A DNA stretch of 64,000 bases from Paenibacillus pectinilyticus. Lineage in GTDB: Bacteria > Bacillota > Bacilli > Paenibacillales > NBRC-103111. Positions 16,759-26,961 of this stretch are shown in pieces. The stretch spans positions 42,993-106,992 of the forward strand of contig NZ_LYPC01000019.1 in the NCBI RefSeq assembly GCF_001700435.1, given 5' to 3'. The position numbers were made by a program, and so were the translations under genes. The notes under the pieces are model-generated. The model worked only from the letters and a program-made list of their open reading frames with translations. It was not told where the DNA came from and made no database searches. Each line of letters opens with the position of its first letter. Within the stretch, counting starts at the first letter, position 1.

Positions 16759-18276
16759 TTAAGCACTAGTCCCTGGCCCCGCCACGGGGACCACTTCCTC
16801 ATGGCTCGACAGCACCTCACGCTTCATAAAGAAGCATGCGATGAACGCCACCACCGCGAACCCAATGCCGATTGTGAAAATATGCTGAAAGCTGTCAGCA
16901 AACACGGTTTTAATCCGCAGCATGAGATCTACCGGCAGCCCTTTCGGGATGCCGCCATTCAAGATCGTTTCCGCTGTGCCAGCTGGGAATTGATCCGACA
17001 TGCCTGCAAGCCCTTTCGTAATGTTCCGTGACAGCAGACTGCCAAAGATACTAAACCCTAGCGTCGTACCGATCGCTTGGAACAATTGCACGGTCGCTAC
17101 GCCCACGCCGCTATGCTCCTTCGCGACCGACTCCTGCACGATCAGATTATCGGAGCCGAACAATACGCCGATGCCTAGTCCCAGAATGAAAAATCCTACG
17201 ATAATGTACATCACCGTCGTATCCACATGAATCCGCGACAGCAGGATATAGCTGGCGATCGGGAAAATGAACGAAAGGATGAATAGGTTTTTATACGCTA
17301 CCTTTGTGATCAAATTCCCACACAGAATGCTCGCCGGAATGGCCCCTGCCATGAAGGCAAGTGACAAGTAGCCGGAGGCTGTCGGTGTCATGCCCATGAC
17401 ATTTTGCGCGAAGAACGGGAATCCAGACATACCGCCCATCACCCCCAGCATCGTGAGGAACACGATAATGGAGAGCACGACAACAGAGCGATTCTTAAAG
17501 AGCGTGAGTGGAATAATCGGCTCCGCCGCTCTCATTTCAATCTGGATAAAGAGCGCCGTGAATCCAACGAACAACGCCAGAAGTCCAAGAATCGCCGGCG
17601 ACGTCCACGTGTAACCTTTGACATCAATGAGAACCGGTGCCAAGAGCAAGGCGAACATCGCGAGCACCAACGTACAAGCGCCTGACCAATCGATCGATTT
17701 TTTCTCCGTTTTTACTGACTCGCGCAGTCCCTTCACCATAATAATCGCCGAGAAAATACCAATCGGAATATTGATGAGGAAGATCCAATGCCAGTTCACA
17801 TGGCTAACGAAGTAACCGCCTATCGTTGGACCCAGCAGTTGTGGCAGGATGAGCAGCGGTCCAATGAAGCTTTGCAGCTTCGCACGCTGTTCCAGCCGGA
17901 ACGTGTCACCGATAATAATCATCGCAAGCGGCATCAAGCCGCCGGCCCCGATTCCCTGAATCCCTCTGCCTATGAGCAGTACGGTCATCGAATCAGCCAT
18001 CCCGCAAATGATCGACCCCGCCAAGAACAACACAACACAGCTCAAATAAATTTTCTTACGACCGTAGATGTCGGCCAGCTTCCCAAAAATCGGCATAAAC
18101 ATCGTAATGGACAGCATATAAATGCCCGCCACCCAGCCATACAACGACAACCCGTGCAGTTCGCGGATAATCGTCGGTAATGCCGTAGAGACAACCGTCT
18201 GATCTAGCTCCGAGAAAATGAGCCCCAGCATCAGACCAATGAGTACTAGTTTCTTATTGCTTCCTTGCTCCGTCAT
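16759..18276 (-). CDS. MFS drug exporter, DHA2 (EmrB/QacA) family
   Basis: 505-residue proton-driven efflux pump with about 14 membrane helices. Motif D1 (SELDQTVVSTALPTI) lies in helix 1, motif A as GKLADIYGRKK near 65-75, and motif C-like GPTIGGYFV near 150. AGGAGG precedes the ATG. It stands alone with a terminator after it and no adjacent regulator on its own strand. Substrates cannot be predicted. Two further DHA2 pumps occur in this window (37974 and 49572), each with its own regulator. Confidence 0.94.
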   Translation of the reverse strand: MTEQGSNKKLVLIGLMLGLIFSELDQTVVSTALPTIIRELHGLSLYGWVAGIYMLSITMFMPIFGKLADIYGRKKIYLSCVVLFLAGSIICGMADSMTVLLIGRGIQGIGAGGLMPLAMIIIGDTFRLEQRAKLQSFIGPLLILPQLLGPTIGGYFVSHVNWHWIFLINIPIGIFSAIIMVKGLRESVKTEKKSIDWSGACTLVLAMFALLLAPVLIDVKGYTWTSPAILGLLALFVGFTALFIQIEMRAAEPIIPLTLFKNRSVVVLSIIVFLTMLGVMGGMSGFPFFAQNVMGMTPTASGYLSLAFMAGAIPASILCGNLITKVAYKNLFILSFIFPIASYILLSRIHVDTTVMYIIVGFFILGLGIGVLFGSDNLIVQESVAKEHSGVGVATVQLFQAIGTTLGFSIFGSLLSRNITKGLAGMSDQFPAGTAETILNGGIPKGLPVDLMLRIKTVFADSFQHIFTIGIGFAVVAFIACFFMKREVLSSHEEVVPVAGPGTSA

Positions 18277-18423
18277 AAGTACCTCCTATTTCTTCTATTC
18301 ATGGGCTTCACCAGCCTGGAATTCACGTTGATTGACTCTTTTATCATAAAGCAACACCAACTCCCACTCATCAGGCGCAAGCTTTAACCTTTCCTCGGTC
18401 TACAGATGTAAATTGGCAAGCTA

Positions 18424-18432
18424 TGGTATACT
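18424..18432 (+). promoter_or_regulatory. extended -10 promoter element
   Basis: TGG-TATACT forms an extended -10 without a clear -35. It places the transcription start near 18439, downstream of the first in-frame ATG (18423), and so supports the GTG start at 18471. Confidence 0.55.
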
Positions 18433-18470
18433 GTCCACATATCTTACTTTTTGAAGGAGTTTGCGTACCG

Positions 18471-19214
18471 GTGGACGTGCTATTCAAGGAACTAACCGCT
18501 CATCACGACATTACCATTTACGATACAGACACCTTCGCAGGTGAAAAAGGACGCTTTCGCATCCTAGAATTCTCCAACCACGCCATGCAGGGCGCCATGG
18601 ATCTACGACAACCGGATCGCGTGCTTTTCGAGTATCCGCGGGCGATGATTCATCTCATGCAGGCAAATAACCACAGCTTTCAGCGGGTTTTCCTGATCGG
18701 GCATGGGATCGGCTCCATTGCCTCTCATCTGAAAGAGAAGCGCTTCACCGTCGCAGAGCTGGACGAGCATGTCGTCGCGCTGAGCAGACGCTACTTTGGC
18801 TATAGCCAAGACAATGTACGTATAGGCGACGGTAGACAGCTCCTCCGTGAAGAGTCAGCAAGCACCTACGACTACATTCTTGTCGATGCTTTTACCGAGA
18901 AGGGCACGCCCCTGTCGTTAACGTCATTAAGCTTTTTCCAAATGGCTGCGCAAAAACTCGACGCCGAAGGCGCTATCCTCCTTAATCTGATGGGTAAGGG
19001 GGAGCAGGACCCGCTCCTTGCCGCGATTCATACCACACTTCACGAGGTATTCCCGTATGTCAAAGCTTATAAACTTCCGTCCGAGGGACGTCGCGATCCC
19101 CAGAATATCATTCTGATGGGTCAAAATAAGCCGATCACCGCCAATCTACGACAGATGGCAGGCTTCGTCGAAATGATGCCAGGCTATGGGCATATCCTGA
19201 TGGATAACGAATAA
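18471..19214 (+). CDS. spermidine synthase-like methyltransferase-fold protein
   Basis: 247 residues from GTG 18471, chosen because GAAGGAG lies at 18453-18459 and a promoter element sits over the earlier ATG. The core is a SAM-binding Rossmann fold: FLIGHGIGSIASHL (motif I), VAELDEHVVALSRRYFG (acidic end of beta 2), RIGDGRQLL and YDYILVDAF. It resembles SpeE but is shorter and lacks the N-terminal beta domain and polyamine-site motifs, so aminopropyl transfer is not assured. It is followed by the ABC-F gene 95 bases on. Substrate unknown. Confidence 0.85.
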   Translation: MDVLFKELTAHHDITIYDTDTFAGEKGRFRILEFSNHAMQGAMDLRQPDRVLFEYPRAMIHLMQANNHSFQRVFLIGHGIGSIASHLKEKRFTVAELDEHVVALSRRYFGYSQDNVRIGDGRQLLREESASTYDYILVDAFTEKGTPLSLTSLSFFQMAAQKLDAEGAILLNLMGKGEQDPLLAAIHTTLHEVFPYVKAYKLPSEGRRDPQNIILMGQNKPITANLRQMAGFVEMMPGYGHILMDNE

Positions 19215-19308
19215 AAACCCCATTTTTCCACATCTGGGGAGTTGTTTGCACCCACTCGTTTATAATAAAATGTAAGAAGAAAAAAGTTCAATAGAAAAGG
19301 TGTCATTC

Positions 19309-20865
19309 ATGAGCATATTAAATGTAGAACGACTTAGTCACGGCTTTGGGGATCGCGCGATCTTCAACGATGTCTCTTTCCGCCTGTTGAAGGGCGAGCA
19401 CATCGGACTTATTGGCGCAAATGGTGAAGGGAAATCCACCTTCATGAATATCATTACCGGCAAGCTGCAACCGGACGATGGGAAAGTGGAATGGTCCAAG
19501 CGCATGCGCGTTGGGTACCTCGATCAACATGCTGTGCTGACCAAAGGCATGACGATGCGCGACGTACTGAAGGGTGCTTTTCAATATCTATTCGATATGG
19601 AACAAGAAATGAACGATATGTACGGCCGCATGGGCGACGTTAGCCCAGAAGAGTTGGAGCGTTTGCTCGAAGATGTAGGAACGATTCAAGATACGCTAAC
19701 GAATCAGGATTTCTACATGATCGATGCCAAAATCGAAGAAACGGCCCGCGGTCTGGGTCTGACAGATATCGGCTTAGATAAGGACGTAAACGATTTGAGC
19801 GGCGGGCAGCGGACGAAAGTTCTGCTTGCGAAGCTTCTGCTCGAGAAACCAGATATTCTGCTCCTCGATGAGCCTACGAACTATTTGGATGAGCAGCATA
19901 TCGAATGGTTGAAGCGCTACCTGAATGAATATGAGAATGCCTTCATCCTCATCTCACATGATATTCCCTTCCTGAACAGCGTAATTAACTTGATTTACCA
20001 CATGGAAAATCAAGCTTTAAACCGCTACGTCGGTGACTATGACCATTTCTTAGAAGTTCATGAAATGAGAAAGTCGCAGCTTGAGTCCGCGTACAAACGC
20101 CAACAGCAGGAAATTTCTGAACTGAAAGATTTCGTTCAGCGTAACAAAGCCAGCGTCGCGACACGTAACATGGCGATGTCCAGACAGAAGAAGCTCGACA
20201 AGATGGATGTCATCGAACTGGCCAAAGAAAAACCGAAGCCGCAGTTCAACTTCAAAGAAGGGCGTACGGCAGGCAAGCTCATTTTTGAAGCGACAGATCT
20301 GGTTATCGGGTACGACACACCATTGTCCCGTCCACTTAACCTGCGTATGGAGCGTGGGCAGAAAATTGCGCTCGTCGGTGCCAACGGTATCGGTAAGACG
20401 ACGTTACTTCGCAGCATTTTAGGCGAAATCCCGGCTCTATCCGGATCTGTGCATAAAGGTGAAAACCAACAAATCGGCTATTTCCAACAGGAAATTAAGG
20501 AATCCAATAACAATACGTGTATCGATGAGGTTTGGAACGAATTCCCTTCGCTCAACCAATTCGAGGTTCGCGCGGCGCTTGCCCGCTGTGGACTCACGAC
20601 GAAACATATCGAGAGCAAAATCGTTGTACTCAGCGGTGGCGAGAAAGCGAAGGTTCGCTTGTGCAAGCTAATCAACCGCGAAACGAACCTGCTTGTGCTC
20701 GATGAGCCGACGAACCATTTGGACGTCGATGCCAAAGAAGAGCTGAAGCGTGCGCTTCGCGCTTACAAAGGCAGCATCATCCTGATCTCTCACGAACCTG
20801 ATTTCTATCGCGATGTCGTGACAGAAACGTGGAACTGTGAATCCTGGACGACGAAAGTATTCTAA
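19309..20865 (+). CDS. yfmM: ABC-F family ATPase (YfmM-like)
   Basis: 518 residues from ATG 19309 (AAAAGG eight bases upstream; a GTG three codons earlier is unlikely). Soluble protein with two ABC domains and no membrane helices: Walker A GANGEGKST and GANGIGKTT, signatures LSGGQRTK and LSGGEKAK, Walker B DILLLDEPTNYLD and LLVLDEPTNHLD, with the linker rich in charged residues between them. ABC-F proteins act on ribosomes, in translation quality control or antibiotic protection. Length and sequence resemble Bacillus subtilis YfmM from memory; the exact function of that protein is not settled. Confidence 0.93.
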   Translation: MSILNVERLSHGFGDRAIFNDVSFRLLKGEHIGLIGANGEGKSTFMNIITGKLQPDDGKVEWSKRMRVGYLDQHAVLTKGMTMRDVLKGAFQYLFDMEQEMNDMYGRMGDVSPEELERLLEDVGTIQDTLTNQDFYMIDAKIEETARGLGLTDIGLDKDVNDLSGGQRTKVLLAKLLLEKPDILLLDEPTNYLDEQHIEWLKRYLNEYENAFILISHDIPFLNSVINLIYHMENQALNRYVGDYDHFLEVHEMRKSQLESAYKRQQQEISELKDFVQRNKASVATRNMAMSRQKKLDKMDVIELAKEKPKPQFNFKEGRTAGKLIFEATDLVIGYDTPLSRPLNLRMERGQKIALVGANGIGKTTLLRSILGEIPALSGSVHKGENQQIGYFQQEIKESNNNTCIDEVWNEFPSLNQFEVRAALARCGLTTKHIESKIVVLSGGEKAKVRLCKLINRETNLLVLDEPTNHLDVDAKEELKRALRAYKGSIILISHEPDFYRDVVTETWNCESWTTKVF

Positions 20866-20945
20866 ATGTTAGTAAAGGGAGCTCACTTACTCGCCTCGGC
20901 GGTAGGCGGGCTCTCGTTCTATTTCCGAGTAACAGAAGGAAAAGG

Positions 20946-20975
20946 TTGACCAACTCTAACGTTGCATGTTAGAAT
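20946..20975 (+). promoter_or_regulatory. promoter of tRNA-Lys
   Basis: TTGACC (20946-20951), 18-base spacer, TAGAAT (20970-20975), ending 11 bases before the tRNA. Confidence 0.65.
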
Positions 20976-20986
20976 AACATTTACTC

Positions 20987-21058
20987 AGGTCCGTAGCTCA
21001 ATGGCAGAGCAACCGGCTCTTAACCGGTAGGTTGTGGGTTCGACCCCCACCGGGCCTA
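20987..21058 (+). tRNA. tRNA-Lys (CTT)
   Basis: Cloverleaf read by eye: acceptor AGGTCCG/CGGGCCT, anticodon stem ACCGG/CCGGT with loop CTCTTAA (anticodon CTT), T-arm GTGGG-TTCGACC-CCCAC. No encoded CCA. Single tRNA unit with its own promoter and terminator. Confidence 0.95.
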
Positions 21059-21065
21059 TATAAGT

Positions 21066-21102
21066 AATCCCCCTCGATCTTTAGCGGATCGCGGGGGATT
21101 TT
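21066..21102 (+). terminator. terminator of tRNA-Lys
   Basis: Stem ATCCCCC..CGATC / GATCG.CGGGGGAT followed by TTTTTT. Confidence 0.9.
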
Positions 21103-21156
21103 TTCTTTGTGAAGCATGTTGTGTGTGATACGTTCTGGACAAGTCCCTCCTTTTAA

Positions 21157-21173
21157 TGATACATTATGTATCA
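21157..21173. promoter_or_regulatory. palindromic operator candidate TGATACAT-T-ATGTATCA
   Basis: Perfect 17-base palindrome 85 bases upstream of the small membrane protein gene. Further GATACAT and TGTATCA half-sites occur at about 21127, 21174-21181 and 21201-21207, suggesting a multi-site operator for an unknown regulator. Confidence 0.5.
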
Positions 21174-21257
21174 GATACATATCAGATTCTGATTACATTT
21201 GTATCAAAAGAAAGCTAAGCCACGATCTGTATCACACCACAGAAAGCGAGGATCCCT

Positions 21258-21593
21258 ATGCCTGACCTTCGTTCCTTGTTCAGGAGCAAAATGCTGATCT
21301 TGCTGCTCATTCTATGTTTCTCTGACGCCTTATTCACGGATGTAGGCCTGCATCTAAGCTTCATCGAAGAACTCAACCCGTTCATACGCAGTTTATACGA
21401 ATGGCATGTAATCGCTTACTATGCAGTTAAACTTATTTTCCCTGTTACCTTAATGATCCTATATCCGTATATCCACCAGAAAATGTGGGTGCATCCCGCT
21501 CTGACACTAACCGTCATCGTCTATGCTGGCGTCAACGCATATCACTGTGTTTGGCTAACCTACGGACTGACTTATCTTGCGGGACACGTTTAG
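21258..21593 (+). CDS. small membrane protein, DUF5658-like
   Basis: 111 residues with three hydrophobic segments (about 12-30, 50-72, 80-103). The arrangement FSDALFTDVGL..IEELNPFIRSL in and after the first helix, and a K-containing second helix, resembles DUF5658 membrane proteins. GAAAGCGAGGATC precedes the ATG at moderate spacing. Function unknown. A perfect palindrome in its upstream region suggests specific regulation. It is followed by the hairpin repeat array rather than another gene. Confidence 0.75.
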   Translation: MPDLRSLFRSKMLILLLILCFSDALFTDVGLHLSFIEELNPFIRSLYEWHVIAYYAVKLIFPVTLMILYPYIHQKMWVHPALTLTVIVYAGVNAYHCVWLTYGLTYLAGHV

Positions 21594-21657
21594 ATCTAAT
21601 GATGGTGTGCCAAAAAGGGGAAAACCGCATGCTGATTGTCTGTGACGATGCAGACCC

Positions 21658-21982
21658 GTAAGGCCCTTTTTGGGCGTTTCGACGTCAGCAGCTCCGACCA
21701 AGAGGCGATACTACCTGCGGTAACGACCTTTTTGGGCGTTACAGCTCGGTTACGAGCCAAGGCTCGCCCCGTAACGCCCTTTTTGGGCGTTACGACCCCA
21801 GCAGCTCCGCCAAAAAGGCGATACTACCTGCGGTAACGACCTTTTTAGGCGTTACAGCTCGATTACGAGCCAAGGCTCGCCCTGTAAGGCCCTTTTTGGG
21901 CGTTACGACGCCAGCAGCCCCGCCCAAAAGGCGAAATCACCTGCGGTAACGACCTTTTTGGGCGTTACAGCTCGACTACGAG
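21658..21982. repeat. 113-bp tandem repeat of hairpins, about 2.9 copies
   Basis: Units start at 21658, 21771 and 21884, so the period is exactly 113. Each unit holds a GTAACGCCC-TTTTT-GGGCG stem-loop, a CGCC/GGCG mini-hairpin, a second GTAACGACC-TTTTT-GGGCG stem-loop, and GCTCG/CGAGC and GAGCC/GGCTC hairpins. Most changes between units fall in loops. A period not divisible by three argues against coding, although one frame stays open for 66 codons. Function unknown. Confidence 0.9.
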
Positions 21983-22043
21983 ACTGCTGAAAAAACAGCA
22001 GTAGACACAAACAAGGATCTAAGCGCACAAGCCGCTTAGATCC
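21983..22043. terminator. two hairpins between repeat array and histidine kinase gene
   Basis: ACTGCTG-AAAAAA-CAGCAGT (21983-22002) and GGATCTAAGCG / CGCTTAGATCC (22015-22043). The second, 49 bases after the kinase stop, is the likely terminator of that operon; its tail is only moderately T-rich on either strand. Confidence 0.65.
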
Positions 22044-22091
22044 TTTTCCAGCAATCGCGTCAATCTCGATCACTATGCGAAGATCCGTTCC

Positions 22092-25000
22092 CTACTGTAC
22101 CTCACTCACCATAACAGCCTTGCCCTTACCCAGTATGCCGTCTATCTCCTGCTGAACACGCAGTAAGCGTGCACCGCAAACCTCCGCATCCATGCCATGT
22201 TCCAATTCCTTCTCCATGCTGAGCACCTCCGCCACTAGAGCTTCTGCGTAGAAATTCACGGCAATCCCTTTCAGCGTATGGATCTTCCTGCTTACGATGG
22301 CTTTCTCCCCGCTGCTCACGAGCAGCATAACTTGCTCATAGAAGCTGCTATAATCTTGTCTAAATTTCTCTATCATATACTGGAAAATATGAAGCTTATG
22401 ATCAATATTCCGCATCAATTGCTCGGTATCTACACCTTGTATCTCTAATAGCCAGCTGAGCCCTTGCCATTTCGTCAGCATATCGGTCAGCTGCCCTTCC
22501 GTTACAGGCTTGGTGAGCAGATCGTTCATGCCCATCTTCAAAAGCTGCATACGATCCTGCATCAGCACATTCGCGGTGAGCGCAATGATCGGAACGCGAT
22601 TCAGGCTTTTTTGCTGCCGCAGCTTTTGCGTAGCTTCATAGCCATCCATCTCCGGCATATGAATATCCATCAGGATGAGTGCCCACTCCTGACGATCAGC
22701 AAGCGCCAAAGCTTCCCGGCCATTCTGCGCGATCACCACGTGATAGCCTAATTGCTCTAAGAGCTCTGAAATGACAAGCTGATTAATCTCATTGTCCTCC
22801 GAGACAAGAATGTTCCCTCTGGACGCAGTGACGCGCTTCTCCACGGAGCGAGTCACCAGGCAAGGTTCCGTTGCAACGGAGCGTGCTTCCTGTCCCTCCA
22901 AATTCTCAATGGTCATCCTCAATGTCCTTCTGCTTACGGGTTTCACGAGCACGGCATCTGCCTGTAAGACCACCGGCAGCTCAGACATCTGTTCTCGGCC
23001 ATCTAGCGTAGTATACGCGATAACCTTTGTGCGCGAGCGATCGATCGGCGCCATTACTCGCTCTAAGCCATCCTGCTGCTCGAGGTCTGCCATTTGCATA
23101 TCGAGCAGCAGATAATCAACAGGATTAGCATTCCACGCATCCTGCTCTAAAGAAGTCACCAACTCCGACGCAGTCGTCACGGTATCCAGTTCTAGCTGCA
23201 TGCCTCCGAGCAACGCTGTCAGGTGCTGCGCCACAAGCGGATGATCTTCGGCCACTCGCATACGCCGATAAGGCGCATCATTCTCGCCGATCATCCTAAT
23301 GCTTGTATCCTCTATAGCCTCTTCGGAACGGACTCGTCCTAGCAGCAAGCTGAAATAAAAGCAGCTTCCTTGGCCTAGAACGGTATCCACCTGCAAGACG
23401 CCGCCCATCGACTGCACTAAGTGCTGGCAAATCACAAGACCTAATCCCGTCCCGCCGTATCTGCGGCTCATCGACGTATCCGCTTGTGAGAAAGGAACGA
23501 AAAGCTTGGTCAACTGTTCCTTCGAAATACCAATGCCGGTATCCTCCATGGCAAATGAGACTAAATAAGTTTCATCCGCGGTCTCCTCGAGCGCTACTTT
23601 TAACCGTAGATAGCCATTTCGAGTGAATTTAATCGCATTATTCGTTAAGTTGATCAGGACCTGCTCCAACCGGAAAGGATCACCATTCACCAAATCGGGC
23701 AGATCCTCAGACGTATCGAGCATAATCTCGATCGGGCTCATGCCTAGCGAGACGCTCGCTAGATCTGCTACCTTTTGCAGGGACGCCTCTAAAGAGAAGT
23801 CTACGGTTTCTAACGACATTTTACCTGCTTCCAGTTTGGAGAAATCAAGAATATCGTTAATCGTAGTTAACAGCACATTGGAGGAAGAATCAATTTTGGT
23901 CAAATAATCCTGTTGGATCGCCGTTAATTCGGTTCGTTGTAAGAGCAGCGATAATCCGATAATTCCATTCAGCGGTGTCCGTATTTCATGACTCATTCTA
24001 GCTAGGAATTCGCTCTTGGCTCTGTTCGATTGATCCGCCTCTTCACGTCTCTTCAGGTCCGTAATGTCGTGAACGGTGCCCATTACACCCTCAATTTCGT
24101 TCTCTCCATCCTTGAAAAGAGGGGATAACGTGACGTTATACGCATGTTCCGTCCCGTCGGGATGCTGTAGATGAATGCCGAATTGCTGCGTTTTCCGCGC
24201 AACAATCGTTTGCTCAAAGCCTCTCTCCCATTTCTCAGGGTCGTCCATCTGAATCACATCCGACAATTGACGTCCCTTCACTTGGCTGGAATTCATCTGA
24301 TACGTAAGGTACATCTTACTGTTCGATGAAGCAATGGTCCCATCTAACCGAAACCGGAAGATGAAATCCTCTGAATTTTCGACCAAAGTCCGATACTGCT
24401 CATCTCTCGTCCTCGCCTTATTTAAGGCTGCACGATGATCCGTAACGTCACAAGCGGAACCGATTAATTCCATCACAACACCATATTTATAGATCGGCTG
24501 TAAACTGACTAGCAGCGTATATCCATTAAGGGAATCATACTCGTAGGTAACCCGCTCCCCCTGCCACGCTCTATCATACTTTTGCTTGATCATCGCCACA
24601 AAGTTCTTATCCTGAAATGCCACATCATCGACACGTTTGCCAATGAATTGTATCGGCCGTAAACCAAGCTGCTCCAGCAGTTGGCCCTCGATCACAATGT
24701 AAACGTATTCACCGTGATGTTTATGAAGCTTGAATGTAAAACCAGGTTGATACCGCAGCATGTCGATCAACTCATCTTCAACTTGACGAATCTGCTGTTT
24801 ATATTCGCGAGTACGAACCAGATAACGTATGAAAATACTAACGACGAAAGCGCATACCATCTGATACATAATGTATATCGAGATCGTACGGAGCGGCGTC
24901 CCGTATAGTAACCACATACACGTATAGTAAAAAACGAAGAAAAAGGTCACTCCGTACAGCCATTTCAGCCAAAAGGAACGCGTCCTTGCGAAGATGATAG

Positions 25001-25361
25001 CCGTTCCGGAAACCGCAGCTAAACCGATAATCAGCAGCGGGAGATCAATGGCCCCCTCAAAGATGAACCTGCTGACCCATAAGCACACAAACGTAATAAG
25101 TATAGATAAGAAGCCGCCCATATAAACCGACAATAACAAACCTATCCCTCGAAAATTCAGACTCACATGCGGATCAACGGACACACTGAATCGCATCAGC
25201 AGTATCACGAGTGCACCATGTACTAAACCACTGTACACTTTGAACAACCAGGTAGGCTGTTGATCTAGCTTCGTTAATAGAAAGATTTGTTCAACAAATA
25301 CGACAAACACCGTAATCAAAGCAAAGTTTATTATCAAATCTTGTAGCAAAGCTATCACCAA
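22092..25361 (-). CDS. membrane hybrid sensor histidine kinase (5TM-PAS-HK-REC-REC-HPt)
   Basis: 1089 residues. Residues 1-185 form a membrane sensor of the 5TMR-LYT type ([13 protein letters not shown] at 71-83). Two PAS-like modules follow (about 195-310 and 320-437), then HisKA with H458 in [10 protein letters not shown], HATPase with NNAIKF, DTGIGI and GGTGLGL, a first receiver (about 700-820, LLLDMQM), a second receiver (about 860-980, [12 protein letters not shown]), and an HPt domain with H1028 in HTLKG. It is a complete internal phosphorelay. The start is TTG/GTG with a weak ribosome binding site and is uncertain. It follows the EAL regulator gene by 63 bases on the same strand, so it probably passes signal to that or to a neighbouring regulator. 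Confidence 0.93.
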   Translation of the reverse strand: MVIALLQDLIINFALITVFVVFVEQIFLLTKLDQQPTWLFKVYSGLVHGALVILLMRFSVSVDPHVSLNFRGIGLLLSVYMGGFLSILITFVCLWVSRFIFEGAIDLPLLIIGLAAVSGTAIIFARTRSFWLKWLYGVTFFFVFYYTCMWLLYGTPLRTISIYIMYQMVCAFVVSIFIRYLVRTREYKQQIRQVEDELIDMLRYQPGFTFKLHKHHGEYVYIVIEGQLLEQLGLRPIQFIGKRVDDVAFQDKNFVAMIKQKYDRAWQGERVTYEYDSLNGYTLLVSLQPIYKYGVVMELIGSACDVTDHRAALNKARTRDEQYRTLVENSEDFIFRFRLDGTIASSNSKMYLTYQMNSSQVKGRQLSDVIQMDDPEKWERGFEQTIVARKTQQFGIHLQHPDGTEHAYNVTLSPLFKDGENEIEGVMGTVHDITDLKRREEADQSNRAKSEFLARMSHEIRTPLNGIIGLSLLLQRTELTAIQQDYLTKIDSSSNVLLTTINDILDFSKLEAGKMSLETVDFSLEASLQKVADLASVSLGMSPIEIMLDTSEDLPDLVNGDPFRLEQVLINLTNNAIKFTRNGYLRLKVALEETADETYLVSFAMEDTGIGISKEQLTKLFVPFSQADTSMSRRYGGTGLGLVICQHLVQSMGGVLQVDTVLGQGSCFYFSLLLGRVRSEEAIEDTSIRMIGENDAPYRRMRVAEDHPLVAQHLTALLGGMQLELDTVTTASELVTSLEQDAWNANPVDYLLLDMQMADLEQQDGLERVMAPIDRSRTKVIAYTTLDGREQMSELPVVLQADAVLVKPVSRRTLRMTIENLEGQEARSVATEPCLVTRSVEKRVTASRGNILVSEDNEINQLVISELLEQLGYHVVIAQNGREALALADRQEWALILMDIHMPEMDGYEATQKLRQQKSLNRVPIIALTANVLMQDRMQLLKMGMNDLLTKPVTEGQLTDMLTKWQGLSWLLEIQGVDTEQLMRNIDHKLHIFQYMIEKFRQDYSSFYEQVMLLVSSGEKAIVSRKIHTLKGIAVNFYAEALVAEVLSMEKELEHGMDAEVCGARLLRVQQEIDGILGKGKAVMVSEVQ

Positions 25362-25424
25362 CCTGTTTTCGATTCCTGCAAGAACGTCCTCATTTCTCGT
25401 CGCTTACTCATTGTATCCTACATT

Positions 25425-26696
25425 TCAGATAAGATGAACTAGCATTTCTTCAATATGCTGAACCTCAACCGGTTTACTATAATAATAGCCCTGCACGAAT
25501 CGGCAGCCATACGCCCTTAGCGCTTGCAATTCCTCTTCTGTCTCTACCCCTTCCGCCACCACGAGGAGATTCAGGTGCTTCGCCATCGTAATCATCGTAT
25601 TCACGATCACCGCGTTGACGGTTTGGTTCTGTAAGTCTTTAATGAAGGATTTATCAATTTTCATTTTATCGATAGGGAAATCACGCAGATAACCGAGGGA
25701 ACTGTATCCTGTTCCGAAGTCATCCATCGCAATGCGGACCCCAAGCTTCTTCAGCTCGCCAAGCGTATCAGAAGCCAGCCTGGCATCCACGCTCAAGCTT
25801 TCCGTAATTTCGAGCTCCAAGTACTTCGGTTCCAGACCCGTTTCCTCCAGAATTTCAGCAATCGTCAAACTCAGCCGGCAATCGTTGAACTGCTTCCTGG
25901 ATAAATTCACAGCCACAAACATCGGAGGAAGACCTGCCTTCTGCCACTTCTGATTCTGTGTACATGCCTCCCGCAGCACCCATTTGCCGATTTCATGGAT
26001 AAGTCCACTTTCTTCTGCGATTGCTATAAATTCAGTTGGCGGAACGTGACCTAGATGTCGGTTGTTCCAGCGAAGCAGACACTCCAATCCAACCACGCGG
26101 CTCGTATGAATTTCAACTACGGGTTGATAGACGAGCTTAAATTCCTGCAGCTTGAGCGCCTTACGCAAATGAAATTCAATATCCATGCGCCTGCGCAGCA
26201 AAACTTCATTGAACATTTGGGAGCTTATCTCTGCTAATTCGGCATTTCCGTCCATTTGAATGGCTGCAGGATAGACGCCCTTAACCCCATTTTGAATCGT
26301 TAATTTGCACCGCTCTAAGAAATAACTGATAATCCCCTCTCTATGTAAACCTTCAACAAGCATGTCTTTATGAAAATAATCTGCTGCCCCTAATCGCATC
26401 GCCTGGATGGTTAGCACCGAGCCCTCCGATGTAGACGTGCTAAGGACAATGACTGGAGTAGGACTATGTTCCATAATGAGCTGGAGAGCCGTAAGACCTA
26501 ACAATTCAGGTAAAGCCATATCAATCAGGACTAGATCCGGTTTATCACATAGCATACAAGCCAATGCCGCATGTCCATGCGCAGCAATCCCGACCAAATT
26601 AAACTGCTCATCCTGCTCGAACAGGGTCTTTACAACCTCCTGTGAATCTATTGATTCACTCACTAATAGTACCCCGTACCTGTCCCTTGGTCCCAT
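25425..26696 (-). CDS. receiver-EAL protein, putative c-di-GMP phosphodiesterase
   Basis: 423 residues from ATG 26696, chosen because AGAGGTGG lies upstream; an ATG eight codons earlier has no site. The N-terminal receiver (about 1-120) has LVLIDMALPE with the phospho-acceptor Asp, but the acidic pocket reads VSES instead of a DD pair, so it may be degenerate. The C-terminal EAL domain (about 175-415) has ECLLRW in place of EALLRW, NLSRKQF, the metal motif DDFGTGYSSL, KIDKSF and EGVE, so most catalytic residues are present. It likely degrades c-di-GMP in the cytoplasm. It heads an operon with the hybrid kinase. Confidence 0.92.
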   Translation of the reverse strand: MGPRDRYGVLLVSESIDSQEVVKTLFEQDEQFNLVGIAAHGHAALACMLCDKPDLVLIDMALPELLGLTALQLIMEHSPTPVIVLSTSTSEGSVLTIQAMRLGAADYFHKDMLVEGLHREGIISYFLERCKLTIQNGVKGVYPAAIQMDGNAELAEISSQMFNEVLLRRRMDIEFHLRKALKLQEFKLVYQPVVEIHTSRVVGLECLLRWNNRHLGHVPPTEFIAIAEESGLIHEIGKWVLREACTQNQKWQKAGLPPMFVAVNLSRKQFNDCRLSLTIAEILEETGLEPKYLELEITESLSVDARLASDTLGELKKLGVRIAMDDFGTGYSSLGYLRDFPIDKMKIDKSFIKDLQNQTVNAVIVNTMITMAKHLNLLVVAEGVETEEELQALRAYGCRFVQGYYYSKPVEVQHIEEMLVHLI

Positions 26697-26843
26697 TTTC
26701 CCGCCACCTCTACCCGCCATTCTTACTTATAACCACATTGTAGCTTCCACTTATTAGGTTACTTACTTAAATCTTATGAATTTAGACCTTTTTTTTCGCT
26801 AATATTTTACTAACATTTCATAAAATTTCGTTGATGAAAACGG

Positions 26844-26872
26844 TTTACTCTTAAATTTCGACAGCGTATAAT
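26844..26872 (+). promoter_or_regulatory. promoter of the OmpR-type regulator
   Basis: TTTACT (26844-26849), 17-base spacer, TATAAT (26867-26872). Confidence 0.6.
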
Positions 26873-26961
26873 GGATATATTAGCAAATTATTAGCGAGGT
26901 CACTCACCACTTCACATTTTACAAATTTAATTAGAAAACTATGCGTTAGGGGGGACTTCTA

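Noticed and set aside
21636..21836. 66-codon open frame across the hairpin array
   Set aside because: The 113-base period shifts frame each unit, no ribosome binding site precedes it, and the translation shows no repeated protein pattern.
21658..21982. CRISPR-like array
   Set aside because: Whole 113-base units are repeated with no unique spacers of constant length, and no cas genes are nearby.
26833..26846. cre-like TGAAAACGGTTTAC before the response regulator
   Set aside because: The last two consensus positions (CA) fail; it also overlaps the -35 box by chance-level similarity.
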